This document shows, one piece after another, positions 38,750 through 45,120 of a stretch of DNA of 45,120 bases. The notes under the pieces are model-generated. The model saw only the letters and a list, made by a program, of their open reading frames with translations. It was not told the DNA's origin and did no database searches. Position numbers and translations under genes: made by a program. The number at the start of each line of letters is the position of its first letter. The stretch's first letter is position 1. Source of the stretch: Gemmatimonadota bacterium (GTDB lineage Bacteria > Gemmatimonadota > Gemmatimonadetes > Gemmatimonadales > Gemmatimonadaceae); the NCBI GenBank assembly GCA_025359135.1, contig JANYHJ010000047.1, positions 1 to 45,120 of the forward strand. Reading direction: 5' to 3'.

Positions 38750-38865
38750 CGAGGTCCTTTCGTTTGCTGCGGTTCGGCGATCGGTCGGAGAGGTCGTTCA
38801 GGTGCTGTGGCGTTCAGGCCTGCGTGCGCACATGCGCGGCTGTATTGCGCTGCGCGGATGTTCAT
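38746..38865 (-). CDS. possible 39-aa leader protein
   Basis: ATG 38865 gives MNIRAAQYSRACAHAGLNAT and stops with an ATGA overlap at 38746-38749. No SD is visible and it lies directly after the terminator. The overlap is the only positive sign, so it may be a leader ORF or not a gene. Confidence 0.35.
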   Translation of the reverse strand: MNIRAAQYSRACAHAGLNATAPERPLRPIAEPQQTKGPR

Positions 38866-38874
38866 TTCGTGAGC

Positions 38875-38910
38875 AAAAAGAAGCGCGCTACGGATCACCG
38901 TGCGCGCTTC
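38875..38910 (-). terminator. rho-independent terminator after the Cro-like gene
   Basis: The stem GAAGCGCGC / GCGCGCTTC (38880-38888, 38902-38910) has an inner ACGG/CCGT extension and an ATCA loop. On the - strand it is followed by TTTTT (38879-38875). It lies 8 bases after the stop of the regulator gene at 38918 and before the early operon. Confidence 0.85.
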
Positions 38911-38917
38911 GTTCAGG

Positions 38918-39220
38918 TCAGGAGTCGGTGCCGGTGGCCGATGCAGTGTTCTCTTCGGGAAGCTTCGGCCCGGACGCGGTTCCGTTCGCGATCGCGCGCT
39001 CCTCATCGGTGAACCAGTCGGCGTCTTCGAGACCAGCCACGCCCAGGACGCGGCGGATGACGGGCCGGAGATGGGCTTCTGGACGCGCCGTGAAGCGAAT
39101 CCAAGCGGAGACGGAGGGCTGGCTTACGCCGCACCGTCGAGCGAGCTCGCTCTGCGACATGATCTGCTCGGGACCGGTGACAGCGGAACGGAGGACCTCG
39201 CCTGCGGGAGTTGGCTTCAT
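38918..39220 (-). CDS. HTH (XRE/Cro-like) regulator, 100 aa
   Basis: The HTH lies at about residues 20-45: QIMSQSELARRCGVSQPSVS and AWIRFTARPEAHLRPVIRRV. The C-terminal half is acidic and flexible. It is divergent from the second regulator gene at 39271, with the operator sites between them, as in cI/cro pairs. Probably the lytic-side regulator. ATG 39220 is preceded by TATAGCTAGACGA, close to a TAGAC start pattern. Confidence 0.8.
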   Translation of the reverse strand: MKPTPAGEVLRSAVTGPEQIMSQSELARRCGVSQPSVSAWIRFTARPEAHLRPVIRRVLGVAGLEDADWFTDEERAIANGTASGPKLPEENTASATGTDS

Positions 39221-39225
39221 TCGTC

Positions 39226-39237
39226 TAGCTATAGCTA
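39226..39237. promoter_or_regulatory. operator O1, TAGCTA-TAGCTA
   Basis: A perfect 12-base palindrome 6 bases upstream of the Cro-like ATG. It shares the half-site TAGCYA with three other sites. Confidence 0.7.
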
Positions 39238-39265
39238 TGAACGAGATGGGGTCAAGACGAATTGA

Positions 39266-39277
39266 TAGCCATGGCTA
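39266..39277. promoter_or_regulatory. operator O2, TAGCCA-TGGCTA
   Basis: Perfect palindrome (extended ATAGCCATGGCTAT) that overlaps the likely start codons of the CI-like gene at 39271 and 39277, so bound protein could block its own expression. Confidence 0.7.
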
Positions 39278-39831
39278 TGTCACGCCGGGGCACCCTCTGG
39301 GGAATGAAGGACCTCACGCCGGCGCAAAACGCCCGGATCACGGCCGCCATCGTCGCGCTCCAGCAGAAAAAGGACATGAGCACGACGGAGGTGGCGCAGC
39401 TCATCGGACGCAGCCAGCCGTCGTTGTCGAACAACCTGAGCGGGAAGAACGGCTTCTCCTGGGAGACTGCACGGCGATGCGCGAAGCTGCTGAGCACGAC
39501 TCTGGACGAGCTCGTAGGCCCCGAGTCTCCTCGTCCGGGGGAGAAGATCGAGGTGCCCGCCGTGATGACGCCGCGGCACTACCTCGCGCCGGAAGAGGCG
39601 GGCCGCCAGATGTTCCTCGCGACGCAGGCATGGAGGGGACCCCACGACAAGGCCTTGGCGGACCGGTTCTTGGCCGACCCGGACAACCGCTCCTTCTCGG
39701 GCATGGAGGGCAAGTCGCCGCGCGCCTGGGAAGCCATGTACGAGGAGCGCTTCGAAGCGTGGAAGAGGGCGCAGACGGGGCCGCCGAAGGCGCCGACAGA
39801 GAAGCGAGGTCCCAAAGCGGCCAGGAGATAG
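39271..39831 (+). CDS. HTH (XRE) repressor-like regulator, about 186 aa
   Basis: The HTH is clear: MSTTEVAQLIGRSQPSLSNN, then GKNGFSWETARRCAKLLSTT. The following 100 residues form a helical C-terminal domain without the peptidase signature of LexA-type repressors. That fits repressors inactivated by a separate ImmA-type protease, which is encoded just downstream. The start is uncertain: ATG 39271 or 39277, within operator O2, or ATG 39304. Confidence 0.8.
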   Translation: MAMSRRGTLWGMKDLTPAQNARITAAIVALQQKKDMSTTEVAQLIGRSQPSLSNNLSGKNGFSWETARRCAKLLSTTLDELVGPESPRPGEKIEVPAVMTPRHYLAPEEAGRQMFLATQAWRGPHDKALADRFLADPDNRSFSGMEGKSPRAWEAMYEERFEAWKRAQTGPPKAPTEKRGPKAARR

Positions 39832-39895
39832 CCACGCCGGGCCGCTGCCCGAATGGCGCTCGACACGTGTAGCCGAATGGAGCGATCGTCCATGG

Positions 39896-40519
39896 GTGGG
39901 GCTCACGCTGGCAGATCTCGAAGGATGCGTGGAGGAGCTCTACTCGCTCGCGAAGCTGGAGCCGGACGAGGTCCTCTTTCCCTCCTCGCTGGCCGAGCAC
40001 CTCTTCGGCGAAGGCTGCATCCAGCGCGTGCCAGGCATGATCGGGAACGCGAGCTTGGGGCGTGCCGGGGCGCGCCGCTACATCGGCGTTCGGTCGTCCT
40101 TCACTGGTGCCCGCTTCGAGCACCTGGTCGGGCACGAGCTCGGGCACTTCGTGCTCAACCTCCGGGAGTACAGGGGCGACGACACGGAGAGCGCGTGCGA
40201 CTTCGTGGGCGCCGCGATCATGACACGGCGGAGGCCGTTCGCACGATCGGCGCGCGGACGGGAGCGCGACTTCGCGCAGCTTGCCGCGGACTGGGAGACG
40301 ACGGAGACGATGGTCGCGCTCCGCGTGGGAGAGGTTCTCGGGCTTCCGATCGCGGTGATCACGCCAGAGCTCGTGCGCGCTCGTGGTCCCATCGACTGGC
40401 CGGAGGAGGGCATCCTTCGCGAGCTCGCCCGCACCGGTGGCCCCGGCCTCGCGCGCGTCCAGCTCACGGACGACCGACGGCGCGTGGCACTCGTCGGTGA
40501 CGAGGTTGATGCTGCCTAG
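39896..40519 (+). CDS. ImmA/IrrE-type metallopeptidase
   Basis: This 207-residue protein has HELGHFVLN (His80, Glu81, His84) with a downstream Glu in TESACDFVGAA, the ImmA/IrrE zinc-protease signature. In ICEBs1-like systems ImmA cleaves the ImmR repressor to trigger induction, and the adjacent XRE gene fits that role. GTG 39896 is the called start; the frame is open further upstream. The stop overlaps the convergent lipoprotein stop (CTAG). Confidence 0.85.
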   Translation: MGLTLADLEGCVEELYSLAKLEPDEVLFPSSLAEHLFGEGCIQRVPGMIGNASLGRAGARRYIGVRSSFTGARFEHLVGHELGHFVLNLREYRGDDTESACDFVGAAIMTRRRPFARSARGRERDFAQLAADWETTETMVALRVGEVLGLPIAVITPELVRARGPIDWPEEGILRELARTGGPGLARVQLTDDRRRVALVGDEVDAA

Positions 40520-41121
40520 GGCTGGGGCTTCGGTGTCTTCCGGAGCTCGTCGTATTTCTCGTTGGACCACATCGCATCGAGCGTGAGCTGCCAGGGATCG
40601 ACGTCGTTGCAGGCCTCGTCGTCGGTCTCCACGATATGGTAGTTCGGCCACGACGCGCAGATCGTGTCGAACATCCCTTGCTCCTGCTGGGTGAGACCAC
40701 GGCAGGCTGAGGTTCCGCCGGTGATGGTCGTGCAGTGCTGCGCGAGCGCCTTGCACTTCCCTGGCACGACCTTCTTCAGCTTCACCATGTCATCGAGGCC
40801 CCGTTTCCAGCGATCGAAGCGCTGGGGAAACGAGTGCGCGCACTCGTCGTGGTGGGTCTGGACCTTCGCACGAACCGCGTCCTCTGCGGCTCGCTTCCGG
40901 TCAGTCTGCTCCTGCTCTTCCTGACGGCGCTCGCTCCACGCTCGCTCTTCATGGTCGTGCCGCTCCTTGTCGTCCTTGGCGCGCTGCTCCGCAATGCGAC
41001 GGTTTCGCTCGTCAGCCTGCTGCCGGATCTCGGTCTCCCGCTGCGCGAAGTGGGCGTCTCGCTGGTTCTGGGAGAGGTCGCACGCGAAGAGGATCAGCGG
41101 AACCCAGCTCCATTTCAGCAT
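40516..41121 (-). CDS. coiled-coil lipoprotein in immunity region (201 aa)
   Basis: The signal peptide MLKWSWVPLILFAC ends at a lipobox (LFAC). Residues about 25-95 form a highly charged coiled coil (AQRETEIRQQADERNRRIAE). A Cys-rich C-terminal domain follows (GKCKALAQHC, TSACRGL). It is divergent from the recombination operon and shares the operators at 41147 and 41181. Possible lysogenic conversion or superinfection exclusion factor; no direct proof. Confidence 0.7.
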   Translation of the reverse strand: MLKWSWVPLILFACDLSQNQRDAHFAQRETEIRQQADERNRRIAEQRAKDDKERHDHEERAWSERRQEEQEQTDRKRAAEDAVRAKVQTHHDECAHSFPQRFDRWKRGLDDMVKLKKVVPGKCKALAQHCTTITGGTSACRGLTQQEQGMFDTICASWPNYHIVETDDEACNDVDPWQLTLDAMWSNEKYDELRKTPKPQP

Positions 41122-41138
41122 CAATCCAGCCTGACCGA

Positions 41139-41200
41139 AGAATCTATAGCCGTGGCTATAATTCCCCTTGCGCGCATCAATAGGCATAGCTATAGATTCT
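41139..41200. promoter_or_regulatory. divergent control region with paired operators and 12-bp inverted repeat
   Basis: Contains O3 TAGCCG-TGGCTA (41147-41158) and O4 TAGGCA-TAGCTA (41181-41192). The outer arms AGAATCTATAGC (41139-41150) and GCTATAGATTCT (41189-41200) form a perfect inverted repeat around them. It lies between the lipoprotein (-) and the small Cys-rich/recombination operon (+). The shared half-sites suggest control by one of the two XRE regulators. Confidence 0.75.
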
Positions 41201-41230
41201 CTACCGGGCAACGACACCCGGCGGAGGAAC

Positions 41231-41449
41231 ATGTACGCAGCACGCAGCTACCGCCTCGGACGCCTCTCTCGTCCCTCCCGCATCCCGGCCGTGAAGGTCA
41301 TGGAGCGCCACGTCCAGCCCGCCCCGTGCTGCATCTGCGGCGCCGTCCTGAAGGCAGGCGACCTTGCCTACGGGCGCGCGTACGACCTCCGCCGCTCGTG
41401 CCCGTCGTGCCCGTGGACGGCGGCGATGATCGCGGAGAAGACGCGGTGA
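41231..41449 (+). CDS. small zinc-finger-like protein (72 aa)
   Basis: ATG 41231 has GGAGGAAC directly upstream. The protein is basic at the start (MYAARSYRLGRLSRPSRIPA) and carries CCICGA and RRSCPSCPW, two C-x2-C-type pairs. First gene of the + strand early operon. Its stop overlaps the next start (GTGA). Function unknown. Confidence 0.7.
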   Translation: MYAARSYRLGRLSRPSRIPAVKVMERHVQPAPCCICGAVLKAGDLAYGRAYDLRRSCPSCPWTAAMIAEKTR

Positions 41450-41658
41450 GCGCGCGCCTTGGAGAGCGGAGTGTCCGCGACGAGCAGACCGCGTCGCCCG
41501 TTCCCACCGGTCGCCGATCCTTCCTGCGCGGGTTTCCCCAGGCAGAGATGCGCTACCAGGACGGGCGCCTCTTCTGGCCCGCGTGCCGCCCGCACGAAGA
41601 TTGCTGCGCGTGCAGTGAGCGGCGCGATCACGACTCGTGTCCGGAGGTGTCCCTGTGA
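41446..41658 (+). CDS. small Cys/His-rich protein (70 aa)
   Basis: GTG 41446 overlaps the upstream stop. Ends with CRPHEDCCACSERRDHDSC, a dense set of possible zinc ligands. It follows the same operon pattern as its neighbours. Below clear family assignment. Confidence 0.6.
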   Translation: MSARLGERSVRDEQTASPVPTGRRSFLRGFPQAEMRYQDGRLFWPACRPHEDCCACSERRDHDSCPEVSL

Positions 41659-41882
41659 GCGCCGCCGAAGACCTCCTGCCCCCGACCTGCCAGGGCCGCG
41701 ACTGCGGGCTCCCGGTCGAGGAAGGCGTGGACCTCTGCGAGGACTGCGCGGTGCAGCCCTGCGACATCTGCAACGCGGAGCCGGGCAGGAAGCACGCGAA
41801 GTGGTGTGAGAGCGGCCCGTGGGCTGAGCGGGCCGAGTGGGAGCGCGAGATGCGCGAAGAGCAGAAGGGACTGACGCGATGA
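41655..41882 (+). CDS. small Cys-rich protein (75 aa)
   Basis: GTG 41655 overlaps the upstream stop and has GGAGGTG before it. Shows CQGRDCGLPV, LCEDCAVQPCDIC and HAKWC, resembling a treble-clef or zinc-ribbon arrangement. The C-terminal part is a charged helix. Confidence 0.65.
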   Translation: MSAAEDLLPPTCQGRDCGLPVEEGVDLCEDCAVQPCDICNAEPGRKHAKWCESGPWAERAEWEREMREEQKGLTR

Positions 41883-42118
41883 ACAGGGAAGCCGAGATTC
41901 ACCCGTTCCACGAGGCCGCCATCGCCTCCTACCACCGCGTCGCAGACCGCGCAGAGGCGACGGCGCACGGCGTGTACTGCGAGACGCGCGGTCGGTTCCC
42001 GAGCGGGACCCAGGCGTGTCGCGCCGAGCTCCGCAAGCTGCTCGTTCTCCTCGACCAGGTGGACAAGGTCGCGTCGCAGCTGGAGCGGATCGCAGAGCTG
42101 GAGGAGGCAAGCCAATGA
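41879..42118 (+). CDS. hypothetical helical protein (79 aa)
   Basis: MNREAEIHPFHEAAIASYHR starts a helical protein ending LDQVDKVASQLERIAELEEA. ATGA overlaps at both ends. No family recognised. Confidence 0.6.
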   Translation: MNREAEIHPFHEAAIASYHRVADRAEATAHGVYCETRGRFPSGTQACRAELRKLLVLLDQVDKVASQLERIAELEEASQ

Positions 42119-42408
42119 GCGACATGGCGAACGCAGCGATCTACGCGTTCTTCGCGACGTGCCGGCGGCTGCTGATGACGCCCGCGGCTGCGACGGGACT
42201 CCTGCTCATCTGCGCGGAGGGCGACGCGCGCACGGCGCTCTCTCGTCTGCCGACCCACTGCGCGGATCCGAGCACGGCGACGTTTCTCGAGACGGTGCGG
42301 CTGGAGCTCCGGCTCGTCGTGCTCGAGCAGCTCGGGGATACGGAACCGGCGCCACACGCGCACGCGCAGGCTCGACTGACGGTCGTGAAGGGAGGACGCA
42401 GTGACTGA
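42115..42408 (+). CDS. hypothetical helical protein (97 aa)
   Basis: MSDMANAAIYAFFATCRRLL starts a helical protein with a hydrophobic segment (AAATGLLLICAEGD) that could be buried rather than a TM. It precedes the RecE-like gene and overlaps it by 8 bases. Function unknown. Confidence 0.6.
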   Translation: MSDMANAAIYAFFATCRRLLMTPAAATGLLLICAEGDARTALSRLPTHCADPSTATFLETVRLELRLVVLEQLGDTEPAPHAHAQARLTVVKGGRSD

Positions 42409-43255
42409 CGGATCTGTCGTGGCGCAGCCCAGCATGCTCACGCTGCCCGATGGACTTCACGCGGACGTGCCCGCGGACGTCTATCACCAGCGCGAATACG
42501 GCGTCGTGAACAAGGGGCTCTTGGATCGCGTGCGTGTCGCGCCGGCGGTAGCGAAGCACTGGCTGAACGGCGAAGAAGAGGAGCCGACGCCCGCGCTTCG
42601 CTTCGGCAAGATCTTGCACCATGCCGTGCTGGAGCCCGATCTCTACAAGCGGCAGTACTGCGTCGCGCCCGACTTCGGCGACCTTCGCTTCAAGGACAAC
42701 AAGGCTGCAAAGAAGGAGTGGCTCGCGGACCACGCCGGACAGACGCCGGTCTCGTCCGACGAGGCGCGCGCGATCGGCGGCATGGTCGGCTCCCTCCGTG
42801 CTCACCCGCTCGCATCGCAGATCCTCCGTGACGGACAGGCGGAGCTCACGGCGACGTGGACGGACAAGTCGACCGGGCTGAAGTGCAAGGCGCGGTCGGA
42901 TTACTGGGTGGAGAGGCGAGGGATGCTCGCGGACCTGAAGACGACGGAGGACGCGAGCGTCGAGGGCTTTCGCAAGTCGATCGCGAACTACGGCTACCAC
43001 CGGCAGGACGCCTTCTATCGCGGCGGCTTCCTCATCGCGGGCGCGCCGGTGAGGCACTTCGTCTTCGTCGTCGTCGAGAAGCACGCACCCTTCCTGGTCG
43101 CCGTCCACGCGCTCGCGCCGCACATCGTCCAGCAAGGCCTCGACTCGATCCGCGCGGACATCGAGACGCTTGCGCGCTGCCTGAAGAGCAACGACTGGCC
43201 GGGCATCGACCCGAGCATCCACATCATCGACAACCTGCCCTTTTGGGCCGCTTGA
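42401..43255 (+). CDS. RecE/exonuclease VIII-like nuclease (DUF3799-like)
   Basis: This 284-residue protein shows the PD-(D/E)XK nuclease layout of phage RecE-like proteins: ALRFGKILHHAVLEPDLYKR, then ARSDYWVERRGMLADLKTTE (Asp and Glu-x-Lys-type core) and SIANYGYHRQDAFYRGGFLI. It resects DNA ends 5' to 3' for the adjacent RecT annealase. GTG 42401 has GGAGG upstream. Confidence 0.9.
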   Translation: MTDGSVVAQPSMLTLPDGLHADVPADVYHQREYGVVNKGLLDRVRVAPAVAKHWLNGEEEEPTPALRFGKILHHAVLEPDLYKRQYCVAPDFGDLRFKDNKAAKKEWLADHAGQTPVSSDEARAIGGMVGSLRAHPLASQILRDGQAELTATWTDKSTGLKCKARSDYWVERRGMLADLKTTEDASVEGFRKSIANYGYHRQDAFYRGGFLIAGAPVRHFVFVVVEKHAPFLVAVHALAPHIVQQGLDSIRADIETLARCLKSNDWPGIDPSIHIIDNLPFWAA

Positions 43256-43272
43256 GCACAAGGAATACGAAC

Positions 43273-44199
43273 ATGGCGAACACCGCATCAGCCACCCAGG
43301 CGACCCCGACGAACGGTGCGCCTCCCACGTCATCCACGCCGAACGCATCGTCCGCCCGTGAGCTCATCGCGTTGCCGGAGAGCGACGGGAACGCCCTCAA
43401 CGCGTTCGCCTCCGAGGCGCACTTCGCGACCGCGATGCGCATGGCGACGGCGCTCTCGAAGAGCACGCTCGTGCCGAAGGAGTACATGGGCAACCTGCCC
43501 AACATCGTGATCGCGCTGTCTCTCGCCGCGCGCATCGGCGCCGACCCGCTGATGGTGATGCAGAACTTGAACATCATCCACGGTAAGCCGTCGTGGAGCT
43601 CTACGTTCCTCATTGCGTCCGTGAACGCGTGCAAGCGGTTCTCTCCGCTGCGATGGCGCTTCGAAGGATCGCCCGGTGACGACACGTGGGGCGCGCGCGC
43701 GGTCGCGAAGGACAAGGACAGCGGGGAAGAGTGCGTTGGGCCGCTCGTGAACATCGCCCTGTCCAAGGCAGAGGGCTGGTTCCAGAAGACCGGCTCGAAG
43801 TGGAAGACTCTTCCAGAGCTGATGATCATGTACCGGTCGGCGGCCTTCTGGACGCGTGTCTACGCCCCCGAGGTCTCGCTGGGCATGGGCACCGAGTACG
43901 AGGCGATCGACATGGTGCCCGATGCGGGCGGCACCTTTCACGCGGTCGGTGCGAGCGTGGAGACCGGCGATCTACGCGCGCTGGAGGCTGACTTGCTCGG
44001 CCAAGCGCCACCCGCGAAGACGGCTCCCGCATTCTCGCTCGCGGACTGCGAAGAGCGCGCCGGCGAGTTGAAGGAGCTCGTGATGAACGACGCGAAGGCC
44101 GGCGCGGAAGCGATCGCGCAGTTCACCGTGGAGTTCGGCGCGGCGTTCCCCGAGCTCGTCACGGAGCTCAACACGTTCGCGAAGCGCTTCGGCGCCTGA
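43273..44199 (+). CDS. recT: RecT-family single-strand annealing protein
   Basis: This 308-residue protein has RecT features: TLVPKEYMGNLPNIVIALSL, then ADPLMVMQNLNIIHGKPSWS, LMIMYRSAAFWTRVYAPEVS and GMGTEYEAIDM. The N-terminal 40 residues are a flexible Thr/Pro/Ala extension. With the RecE-like nuclease it forms a recombination pair that could support circularisation and concatemer formation. ATG 43273 has AAGGA at 8 bases. Confidence 0.93.
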   Translation: MANTASATQATPTNGAPPTSSTPNASSARELIALPESDGNALNAFASEAHFATAMRMATALSKSTLVPKEYMGNLPNIVIALSLAARIGADPLMVMQNLNIIHGKPSWSSTFLIASVNACKRFSPLRWRFEGSPGDDTWGARAVAKDKDSGEECVGPLVNIALSKAEGWFQKTGSKWKTLPELMIMYRSAAFWTRVYAPEVSLGMGTEYEAIDMVPDAGGTFHAVGASVETGDLRALEADLLGQAPPAKTAPAFSLADCEERAGELKELVMNDAKAGAEAIAQFTVEFGAAFPELVTELNTFAKRFGA

Positions 44200-44324
44200 A
44201 GGATGAACCCACCGGCCAGTTCCTAGCTGGTGCCCCAGTTCGGCCGGAATCTTCGAACAGGCGTGATGAGCGGGCGACGGGCAATGGTGCCGCGAAGCTC
44301 GCCACGCACAACTACCCGAAGATG

Positions 44325-44371
44325 GGGCGCGCGCTGCTGACTTGACGGCGCGCGCCCAGGGTGGGGTTTTT
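44325..44371 (+). terminator. terminator-like hairpin after recT
   Basis: Perfect 10-base arms GGGCGCGCGC (44325-44334) and GCGCGCGCCC (44348-44357) with a 13-base loop. Five T residues lie at 44367-44371, 9 bases after the stem rather than directly adjacent, so termination efficiency is uncertain. Confidence 0.55.
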
Positions 44372-44426
44372 CCCGGTGGTGGTTCCTCGCTTAGGCGGGA
44401 CGCGAGTTCGATTCTCGTGGCCGGGA
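44372..44426 (+). ncRNA. tRNA-like element lacking a D arm
   Basis: The T arm GCGAG-TTCGATT-CTCGT (44402-44418) is convincing. The 5' segment CCCGGTG pairs with GGCCGGG (6 of 7 pairs, one of them GU), and A44426 fits a discriminator base. Between them GTTCC/GGGAC forms a 5-base stem with a 10-base loop. There is no D arm, no canonical anticodon loop and no encoded CCA. It could be a tRNA relic, an RNA mimic or part of an attachment site. Confidence 0.35.
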
Positions 44427-44440
44427 CGAAGGAGACTGAG

Positions 44441-45120
44441 ATGACCAACGCAACGAACAACGGTATCGACTTCGACAAGATCGTCCTGCGCAGCGGTAAC
44501 CATTCCATGCCCAAGGACTACAAGCCCGGCGGGCCCGTCGACGTGAACGCAGAGGCGTGCGTGATGGAGTGGGTGGCCGTCGTCGCAGGCCTGTCCTGGT
44601 CGGATGCGCCTTCCTGCACGTGCCCGGTCATCACCTCGATGATGGCCCGAATGAACGACCGGATCCGCGACGACGAGCGTCGCACCCGCGTTCTGCGCCA
44701 ACTGATCCGCAAGGTCATCGGCACGCGCAGCACGAAGCCTGTCGAGCAGGCGCGAAGGTTCGCAGCGCTGGACTGGTCGCTGCGCTGGGCGTTCCCGCGC
44801 GCGCTGCGCAGCACCGAGCGGCCGGCGCTCATCGCGATCGCGGATACGTTCGAGGCGATTCCCGAGATTCGCACGGAGGCCGCCTGGCGCGCCGCGCGCG
44901 CGCAGCTCTCGCGCGCCTCGGAGGCGGCGTGGAAAGAACGCAACGCAGCCGTGGAGCGGCTGCGGGAGACCATCAAGGCGAAGATGGGTGTCGCTGTCGC
45001 TGACGCTGTCGCTGTCGCTGACGCTGTCGCTGCCGCTGCCGCTGACGCTGCCGCTGCCGCTGCCGCTGACGCTGTCGCTGCCGCTGTCGCTGACGCTGTC
45101 GCTGACGCTGTCGCTGACGC
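44441..45120 (+). CDS. Ala-X repeat protein, N-terminal part (continues at base 2)
   Basis: ATG 44441 with AAGGAG at SD distance. The N-terminal 183 residues are mixed helical (TNNGIDFDKIVLRSGNHSMP; RFAALDWSLRWAFPRALRST). From residue 184 the protein is 88 residues of Ala alternating with Asp, Val or Ala. The unit continues across the contig ends to base 223, then a helical C-terminal domain ends at 430, giving 339 residues in all. It resembles no family I know. The acidic/hydrophobic Ala-X stretch could form a long single alpha-helix or a flexible spacer. Confidence 0.8.
   Translation, partial: MTNATNNGIDFDKIVLRSGNHSMPKDYKPGGPVDVNAEACVMEWVAVVAGLSWSDAPSCTCPVITSMMARMNDRIRDDERRTRVLRQLIRKVIGTRSTKPVEQARRFAALDWSLRWAFPRALRSTERPALIAIADTFEAIPEIRTEAAWRAARAQLSRASEAAWKERNAAVERLRETIKAKMGVAVADAVAVADAVAAAAADAAAAAAADAVAAAVADAVADAVAD
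45031..45120. repeat. 90-bp direct terminal redundancy (right copy)
   Basis: Identical to bases 1-90. It lies inside the GCTGNC repeat, so part of the identity could come from repeat alignment. The exact order of A, C and T variants over 15 units nevertheless makes a chance match unlikely. Confidence 0.95.

Larger units (their letters stand above)
44200..44440. other. 241-base intergenic region after recT
   Basis: Non-coding gap. The first 125 bases hold short inverted repeats such as CCAG/CTGG but no feature I can support. The second half holds a terminator-like hairpin (44325-44371), a tRNA-like element (44372-44426) and the SD (AAGGAG) of the next gene. Confidence 0.6.

Noticed and set aside
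38664-39872. 402-aa + strand ORF covering the immunity region
   Set aside because: It reads across the terminator and both operators, and overlaps the better HTH gene in another frame.
39401-40756. 451-aa - strand ORF
   Set aside because: Antisense to the XRE repressor and ImmA-like genes, which have clear HTH and HELGH motifs.
44372-44426. Complete functional tRNA gene
   Set aside because: There is no D arm, no canonical 7-base anticodon loop and no room for them; only a tRNA-like element can be supported.

Overview
The window is a complete or near-complete genome of a temperate contractile-tailed phage (myovirus), about 45.03 kb and high in GC. The last 90 bases (45031-45120) repeat the first 90 exactly. 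If the ends are joined, one reading frame (44441-45030, then 1-430) runs without a break through a hexanucleotide repeat. The molecule is therefore best read as a circle, or a circularly permuted genome, that was opened inside that repeat. The host is probably a high-GC Gram-negative bacterium, because there are several lipobox lipoproteins next to lysis genes. The host cannot be named from sequence alone.

Layout. (1) 39.2-45.1 kb plus 0-1.9 kb, mostly + strand: an immunity region (two divergent HTH regulators, an ImmA/IrrE-type protease and a lipoprotein gene), a run of small Cys-rich proteins, a RecE-like nuclease and RecT annealase, a protein with an 88-residue Ala-X repeat, and a large serine recombinase. 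(2) 38.9 down to 31.2 kb, - strand: early and replication genes (zinc-motif proteins, an SLT-like protein, N6-adenine methyltransferase, replication initiator-like protein, DnaB-like helicase, RusA resolvase, HTH protein), mostly joined by 4-base ATGA or GTGA overlaps. (3) 31.3 down to 20.2 kb, - strand: tail genes (DUF3383 sheath, DUF3277 tube, tail chaperone with a -1 frameshift, tape measure, Dit-like protein, plug, hub, Gp138-like spike, gpW/gp25-like protein, baseplate J, neck). (4) 19.4-20.2 kb: two connector genes inverted onto the + strand. (5) 19.4 down to 5.7 kb, - strand: DUF2213 protease with a nested scaffold, cement protein, DUF2184 capsid, a sigma-70-like protein in the usual small-terminase position, large terminase, adhesin-like proteins, DUF1073 portal and gpF-like protein. 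(6) 5.5 down to 2.0 kb, - strand: a lysis cassette (coiled-coil/TM protein, holin-like protein, papain-like protease, two lipoproteins, GH25 endolysin).

The most striking unexplained feature is the hexamer TAGACC placed 5-7 bases before a start codon. I found 18 examples by eye, all in the late region (2.7-30.9 kb). They include one inside the DUF2213 gene, at the start of the putative scaffold, and a divergent pair on opposite strands. Genes with the motif mostly lack a Shine-Dalgarno sequence. The phage also encodes a sigma-70-like protein, so TAGACC could be a late -10 element giving nearly leaderless mRNAs. An SD-independent translation signal is the main alternative.

Other points to check are a 12-base operator family (TAGCYA-TRGCTA) shared by two divergent promoter regions, a D-arm-less tRNA-like element, a nine-fold 20-residue repeat protein, and a likely frameshift at about 36.6 kb.
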